51,317 nt of DNA from Paracoccaceae bacterium. GTDB taxonomy: Bacteria; Pseudomonadota; Alphaproteobacteria; Rhodobacterales; Rhodobacteraceae. This document shows, piece after piece, positions 47,058 through 51,317 of this stretch. How positions within the stretch are numbered: the first letter of the stretch is position 1; every line of letters starts with the position of its first letter. Made by a program: the position numbers and the translations under genes. The notes under the pieces are model-generated. The model was not told the origin of the DNA. It worked only from the letters and a program-made list of their open reading frames with translations, and did not search any database. The stretch is from contig JAGWVA010000026.1 of NCBI GenBank assembly GCA_028875855.1, forward strand, positions 1-51,317, in the 5' to 3' direction.

Positions 47058-47846
47058 TCAATTCCAATCCTGACGCCGGCGTCGCTGGCGCATGCCATCC
47101 AGAAAATCCATGGCCTGACGCAGATCGATCGCCACGCAATCCGCCCCGAGAAAGGCGTAATGCGACGGCGCGGCTTCGATTGCTGCTCCACCGAGGATGA
47201 CCTCGAGGCCGGGATTGCGCGAGACGCTACGCAACTCGGAAATGAAATCGGCAAGGCCGACGAACGCCCCGTCGTGGCCGACGGACAGACCGACAGCCTC
47301 GAACCAGGTCTCATGCACACGGTCCAGAACGCCACGCCGCGACGACGACAGATCGGCCGTGGTATCCCAGCCGCGCCGCCGCAATTCCTGCGCAACGATC
47401 CGTGCCCCGAACTGATGACGCTCTTCTTCCGGAAGCGCAACAAGAACCGCACCTCCGTCGCCGGGTATCATCGCCTCGGCCGGATCGCGGAGCCGGTCGA
47501 GAAGCATCTGCACGTTCCAGAACGCGAAGGTCAGAGGACCGTCCGCCCCGGGCGCGTCGAGCCAGTCGGTCTCGATGCGGTGAATGACCTCGAGCACCAG
47601 CCCGAAGGCAGGGGCGCCGCCGCGCGCCGCGTCCGCGGCACGGCACAGGCGCTCTGCCGCGTCGATGTCGCCCTGCCGGACCAGTTGTTCCAGCGCCTCG
47701 ACCGCGGGCGGCGCCGGCCAATCCGCCCGGCCCGCTGCCCCGAAGGCCTGCACGACACCGTCAACCGTCTTGCGCAGCCGCTCGCGCAGCCAGCCGGTGC
47801 AGGTTTCCTCGTATGTCGCGCCCAAGCGTGCGTTTACTTCATTCAT
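47058..47846 (-). CDS. ppaA: PpaA/AerR-type regulator with B12-binding-like domain
   Basis: A 262-residue protein of the PpaA/AerR family, antirepressors of PpsR/CrtJ that sense light and oxygen through bound cobalamin or heme. The helical cap shows FAFWNVQMLLDRLRD (residues 108-122). The B12 Rossmann part has EERHQFGARIVAQELRRRGWDT, a DxHxxG-like motif with Glu in place of Asp; His144 is close in position to the cobalamin ligand of AerR. AVGLSVG and LEVILGGAAIE are the later strands, and AFLGADCVAIDLRQAMDFL the end. It follows bchO by 67 bp and is coupled to the mini-PpsR gene. Confidence 0.87.
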   Translation of the reverse strand: MNEVNARLGATYEETCTGWLRERLRKTVDGVVQAFGAAGRADWPAPPAVEALEQLVRQGDIDAAERLCRAADAARGGAPAFGLVLEVIHRIETDWLDAPGADGPLTFAFWNVQMLLDRLRDPAEAMIPGDGGAVLVALPEEERHQFGARIVAQELRRRGWDTTADLSSSRRGVLDRVHETWFEAVGLSVGHDGAFVGLADFISELRSVSRNPGLEVILGGAAIEAAPSHYAFLGADCVAIDLRQAMDFLDGMRQRRRRQDWN

Positions 47847-47868
47847 GGCCGTCGCCTTTGTCTGGCGA

Positions 47869-47887
47869 AGCCTGATTGTATCAGGCT
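47869..47887. repeat. Perfect 8-bp inverted repeat between bchO and ppaA
   Basis: AGCCTGAT-TGT-ATCAGGCT lies in the 67-bp gap, 22 bp upstream of the ppaA ATG. With only three bases between arms it could be a protein-binding palindrome or an mRNA hairpin. There is no T-run, so it is not an intrinsic terminator. It does not fit the TGT-N12-ACA PpsR consensus or the N4-spaced FNR site. Confidence 0.6.
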
Positions 47888-47913
47888 CCCGCGGGGGGGT
47901 GCAAGACGCGCCG

Positions 47914-48828
47914 TCATGGCGGCGGGCCGAGGAAGGCGTCGATCCGCCGGCAGACCTCGTCGGGCGCCTCCTCGTGGCACAGATGGCCCAGCCCCGGCAG
48001 ATGCTCGACGCGGGCGTCGGGCATGCCGCGCGCGGCCGTTCGGGACACCGTGGGCGGCACGGCGCGGTCCGCATCCCCGACGATGAACAGGACCGGAAGG
48101 GCGATCCCGGGCAGCCGGGCGTTCAACGCCTCAAGCTGCCAGCGCGCCATCATCGTCAGCGTGCCGTCCACATGGCGCGGATCGCGCATGAGGCGCAGGT
48201 ATTGTGCGACGCCCGCGTCCGAAATCGTGCTGCCGGTCTCGGACAAAAGACGCCGTGCGCGGGACACAGAGGCCGTCGCCGCGAAGACCTGTGCGGTCAG
48301 CGAGGTTCCCGCCAGCACGCGCGCCATGAGCGGGAACAGCACGCCCGAAAGGCCCTCGAACGTGCCGAGCGCCGCGTTGATCCCCACCACCTTGCGCGGC
48401 GGCGGCGCAAGATCGAGGCACAGCCGCAGCGCCACGGCCGCCCCGGCGGAATGACCGATCAGCGCATCGACATGCCAGCCCTCATGGGCGATCAGCGTGC
48501 CGATCGCGCGGGCCATGTCGTCAAGCCCCGTCCCGTCCCGACCCGCCAGCCGCGAGAACCCCTGCCCCGGCAGGTCGATGGCGATCACGCGCCGTTTGCG
48601 GCCAAGGATCGGCAGCACGTCACGCCAACTGTGACAGGACGCCCCCGCCCCGTGCAGAAGCAGCACCACCGGCCCGCTGCCGCCGCTATCCTGCACATGC
48701 CAGCGGATCGGCGGCAGATGGACCGTCCGCGACAGCGACCGGTTCGGCCAATCCGGCGGAAGGTCTGGGGGGGGGCCGTTTTCCGGATGCCTGCCGTGAC
48801 GGGGGCCATGTTCGGACGGGACTGACAT
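47914..48828 (-). CDS. bchO: BchO, alpha/beta hydrolase of bacteriochlorophyll synthesis
   Basis: A 304-residue alpha/beta hydrolase. VVLLLHGAGASCHSWRDVLP carries the oxyanion HG motif, GHSAGAAVALRL (G-x-S-x-G) the nucleophile Ser, and LPGLGHLCHEEAP the C-terminal His. BchO accompanies the Mg-chelatase genes in purple bacteria; its exact step is unsettled. Sequence context is decisive: it starts one base after the bchD stop (TAG-G-ATG). A histidine- and proline-rich N-terminal stretch of about 25 residues (HGPRHGRHPENGPPPDLPPD) is slightly longer than usual. Confidence 0.88.
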   Translation of the reverse strand: MSVPSEHGPRHGRHPENGPPPDLPPDWPNRSLSRTVHLPPIRWHVQDSGGSGPVVLLLHGAGASCHSWRDVLPILGRKRRVIAIDLPGQGFSRLAGRDGTGLDDMARAIGTLIAHEGWHVDALIGHSAGAAVALRLCLDLAPPPRKVVGINAALGTFEGLSGVLFPLMARVLAGTSLTAQVFAATASVSRARRLLSETGSTISDAGVAQYLRLMRDPRHVDGTLTMMARWQLEALNARLPGIALPVLFIVGDADRAVPPTVSRTAARGMPDARVEHLPGLGHLCHEEAPDEVCRRIDAFLGPPP

Positions 48829-48829
48829 C

Positions 48830-50506
48830 CTATCGCCCGAGGGCGGCAGAGACCGCGGTCGAGAGCATGCGCGCCTCCGCGCGCGGCAGGGCAAGCACCC
48901 GCCCCCCCATCGCCGCCCCCAGACCGGCAAGCCACGCCTCCGGCCGGTGGCCCGCGTCGATCACCAGCGCATCGACCCCGTCGCCGCCCAGCATCCTTGC
49001 GCAGCGCAGCGCCTCGTCCCGTGCGAGCGCACGCGCCCCGCTGCCGTCCAGCGCCACATTGGCGCGCCCGTCCGTCAGCAGGATGACGCTGGGTGTCAGA
49101 CCCTGCGCGCGCGCCCGCAAGGCAAGCTCGCGCGCCGCGACCAGCCCCGCCGCAAGCGGCGTGCCGCCGCCGCCGGGAAGATCGGCCAACCTGCGGCGCG
49201 CCTGCACAAGCGACCGCGTGGGCGGCAGCAGAAGCTCGGCCCCGGTCCCGCGAAAGGAGACCAGCGCAACATGGTCGCGCCGTGCATAGGCAGCGGCGAG
49301 CAGGATCTCGACCGCGCCCTTGGCCTCGGCCAGACGCGCGACTGCGGCCGAGCCAGAGGCATCGACGGTGAAGATCAGCAGGCGGTCGCTGCGATCCTCG
49401 AACCGGCGCAGGCGGAAGTCCGACCGGCGCAGGCTGAGCGGCAGCGTCGATGCCCCGCCCCCCTTGCGCAACCGCTGCCAGGGCGCGGCGGCGGCAAGGG
49501 TTGCAACAAGGTCGAGACGCGCGCCGCCGCCCGGCAGGCCCGGGCGCGACGGCAGCGGACGGCCGCGCCGATTGCCGCGCCGGGCGGCGCCGCTTCCGGC
49601 GCCGCCATCCGCACGGGGGCCCTTTGCACGGCCGCGCGCAAGCTGTTCAAGCGTGTCACGCGGCAGCGCCGCACGGACTGCGGCAAGCACGGCATCGGCC
49701 ATCGCCGCGCCGTCGTTGGTGTCCTCATGGGGGTCCGTGCCCGGATCGGGCGGCTCGGGCGTGTCCGCGGGGGGCGGTTCCGCCGCGTCCGCCGGGACCT
49801 GCGTGGCCCGCCCGGCATAGACCAGCGCCGCCGCGCGCTCGGCGTCGGACGGCGTCACCTCGGCCCGGCCCTCGAGCGCGGCAAGCACCCGCGCCACCTT
49901 CCGCGCGGCCTGCGCCGCGCGCAGGCTTGCGATCCCAAGCGCCAGCGCGGCGGCCACCAGCGCCTCGGTCAGCGCGTCCGGCACCGCGACGGATGGCAGC
50001 CGCGCGCGCGCCGCGGCGATCCGCTCGGGGTCGGGCAGGCGGGCGGGCGTGCCCGCGACGCCGTCAAGGTCCAGCATCAGGCCCAGCCGGTCGGCAAGGG
50101 CGGGCGGCAGCACTTCCTCTGCCCCGATCCCCTCGTCCAGCGCGACAAGGCAGAGCCCCTGCCCCGCATCGAGCGCCTGCGCGAGCCGTGCGGCGGTGGC
50201 CGGTGCCACGCGCTCGGCCATCGGCAGCACCAGCATCGCGGGCGGGGCCAGAAGCCCCCCCGTGCGGGCGCCGATCCGCCCCGACAAAAGCGCGCCAAGG
50301 TCCGGCATGCCCGACAGGACAGCCTCGCCGACCGACGGGGGAATGCGCCGCATCGGCAGCCCGGCCGCGGGCAGCGCGGCAAGAAGGGCATCGCGCAGCG
50401 GCGAGGGCCGGGCCCGCAGCCACAGCCCGCCAAGGCCCGCCGGATCGACCGCGAGGACCTCTGGCACCACTGCGACCAGCGCGCCGCGATCCTCTGCCCC
50501 GGTCAT
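48830..50506 (-). CDS. bchD: Magnesium chelatase subunit D
   Basis: A 558-residue protein. The N-terminal third is a degenerate AAA+ domain without a clear Walker A (PSVGEAVLSGMPDLGALLSG, then ARKVARVLAALEGRAEVTPSDAERAA). A Pro/Asp/Glu-rich linker follows (residues ~258-283). The C-terminal VWA domain has the MIDAS motif in FTVDASGSAAVARLAEAKG and LLTDGRANVALDG. With BchI and BchH it inserts Mg2+ into protoporphyrin IX. The ATG at 50506 overlaps the bchI stop by 4 bp. Confidence 0.93.
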   Translation of the reverse strand: MTGAEDRGALVAVVPEVLAVDPAGLGGLWLRARPSPLRDALLAALPAAGLPMRRIPPSVGEAVLSGMPDLGALLSGRIGARTGGLLAPPAMLVLPMAERVAPATAARLAQALDAGQGLCLVALDEGIGAEEVLPPALADRLGLMLDLDGVAGTPARLPDPERIAAARARLPSVAVPDALTEALVAAALALGIASLRAAQAARKVARVLAALEGRAEVTPSDAERAAALVYAGRATQVPADAAEPPPADTPEPPDPGTDPHEDTNDGAAMADAVLAAVRAALPRDTLEQLARGRAKGPRADGGAGSGAARRGNRRGRPLPSRPGLPGGGARLDLVATLAAAAPWQRLRKGGGASTLPLSLRRSDFRLRRFEDRSDRLLIFTVDASGSAAVARLAEAKGAVEILLAAAYARRDHVALVSFRGTGAELLLPPTRSLVQARRRLADLPGGGGTPLAAGLVAARELALRARAQGLTPSVILLTDGRANVALDGSGARALARDEALRCARMLGGDGVDALVIDAGHRPEAWLAGLGAAMGGRVLALPRAEARMLSTAVSAALGR

Positions 50507-51317
50507 CCGAACACCGCCTCCAGGGCGCGGGACACGCGGGCCGTGCTGCCGGCCTCGTCCAGCGGGTCGCGGCGCAGCCGGTGGCGCAGGGCCGAACCGG
50601 CCACGGCGCGGAGCTGGTCGCGGCCGACGCCCGGCACGCCCTCGAAGGCCGCGAGCGCGCGCGCGGCCCGCAGCAGCGTCAGCTCGCCCCGCAGCCCGTC
50701 CGAGCCAAGGGCAACGCAAAGCTCGGCACAATCGCGCAGCGCCGCCTCGGGCGCCTCGACCTGCCGCAGGGCACCGCGTGCGGCAAGGATGCGCGCGCGC
50801 AGATCGGCCCCCGCCGCCTCCCATGCCGCGCAGAAGGCGGCGGGGTCGCTTTCATAGGCGTCCCGGCGGCGGATCACCTCGACCCGTTCCCCGATATCGG
50901 TGGGCGAGGCGACCTCGACCGACAGGCCGAAGCGGTCGAGCAGTTGCGGACGCAGCTCCCCCTCCTCGGGGTTGCCAGAGCCCACCAGCACGAAACGCGC
51001 CGGATGGCGGATCGACAGGCCCTCGCGCTCGACCACGTTCTCGCCGGTCTGGGCCACGTCGAGCAGCAGATCCACGATGTGATCCTCGAGCAGGTTGACC
51101 TCGTCGATGTAAAGATAGCCGCGATTGGCGCGGGCCAGCAGGCCGGGCTGGAACGCCAGTTCCCCCCGCGTCAGCGCCCGTTCGATGTCGAGAGCGCCGG
51201 TCACGCGATCCTCGGTCACCCCGAGCGGCAGGTCGATCACCGGCGTCGGGCGGCTTTCGCGGCGATCCTCGGTCACGCCCGCCCACACCGGGCTGTCGGC
51301 AAGCGTCGGGGCATTCA
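50503..51317 (-). CDS. bchI: Magnesium chelatase ATPase subunit I (N-terminus beyond the window)
   Basis: The last 271 codons of BchI, a AAA+ ATPase that drives Mg insertion; about 60-75 N-terminal residues, including Walker A, lie outside. Visible parts are the insert VIDLPLGVTEDRVTGALDIE, Walker B GYLYIDEVNLLEDHIVDLLLD, sensor 1 FVLVGSGNPEEGELRPQLLDRFG with the Arg finger, and sensor 2 in SDGLRGELTLLRAARALAA. It is the first visible gene of the bchI-D-O-ppaA-mini-ppsR operon; the promoter is off the window. Confidence 0.95.
   Translation of the reverse strand, partial: NAPTLADSPVWAGVTEDRRESRPTPVIDLPLGVTEDRVTGALDIERALTRGELAFQPGLLARANRGYLYIDEVNLLEDHIVDLLLDVAQTGENVVEREGLSIRHPARFVLVGSGNPEEGELRPQLLDRFGLSVEVASPTDIGERVEVIRRRDAYESDPAAFCAAWEAAGADLRARILAARGALRQVEAPEAALRDCAELCVALGSDGLRGELTLLRAARALAAFEGVPGVGRDQLRAVAGSALRHRLRRDPLDEAGSTARVSRALEAVFG

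Noticed and set aside
47869-47887. PpsR/CrtJ or FnrL operator at the palindrome upstream of ppaA
   Set aside because: Spacing is 3 bp between half-sites; PpsR needs TGT-N12-ACA and FnrL needs TTGAT-N4-ATCAA. Neither pattern is met.

Overview
The window looks like chromosomal DNA from a photosynthetic alphaproteobacterium of the Rhodobacterales (Rhodobacter/Rhodovulum-like). The evidence is very high GC, dense operons with ATGA or GTGA start/stop overlaps, GC-rich hairpins of the kind common in this order, a Smo/Mtl polyol operon, and the edge of a photosynthesis gene cluster at the right end (bchI-bchD-bchO-ppaA). I saw no rRNA, tRNA, insertion sequence, prophage or CRISPR array. No base composition or database search was computed.

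Left third (1-22.3 kb): a sulfotransferase-like protein; an RND efflux operon with two periplasmic adaptors for one pump; a 30-residue membrane peptide; a ThuA plus Gfo/Idh pair behind a promoter carrying a LacI-type palindrome; 5-formyl-THF cyclo-ligase with an N-terminal extension; a DUF488 protein; and a luciferase-like monooxygenase. The Anbu (bacterial proteasome homologue) neighbourhood follows, with a circularly permuted ATP-grasp, an alpha-E protein, a transglutaminase, Anbu itself and an overlapping 2-hydroxyacid dehydrogenase. An M3 oligoendopeptidase is divergent from it. Then come a GNAT acetyltransferase, two NADPH-type reductases and a DedA/PAP2-like/LssY membrane fusion whose PAP2 active site looks dead.

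Middle (22.4-41.6 kb): a complete Ugp glycerol-3-phosphate ABC importer behind a candidate Pho box; xseA and purD (divergent); an MFS transporter with an orphan terminator 230 bp past its stop; and a sugar-alcohol operon (HAD phosphatase, SorC regulator, SmoEFGK importer, sorbitol and mannitol dehydrogenases) with a perfect 10-bp inverted-repeat operator. An HMCES/YedK protein and a LacI regulator follow.

Right end (41.7-51.3 kb): a Ca2+-type P-ATPase, a Na+/Ca2+ exchanger and a tandem universal stress protein form one plus-strand block. It converges on a minus-strand photosynthesis operon: bchI (cut by the window edge), bchD, bchO, a PpaA/AerR-type B12-domain regulator, and a 238-residue PpsR/CrtJ-like protein starting 2 bp after ppaA. 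That last protein appears to keep the PpsR N-terminal domain, the linker helix and the Fis-type helix-turn-helix, but to lack both central PAS domains. This 'mini-PpsR', probably translationally coupled to a vitamin-B12-type antirepressor inside a magnesium-chelatase operon, is the most interesting object in the window.
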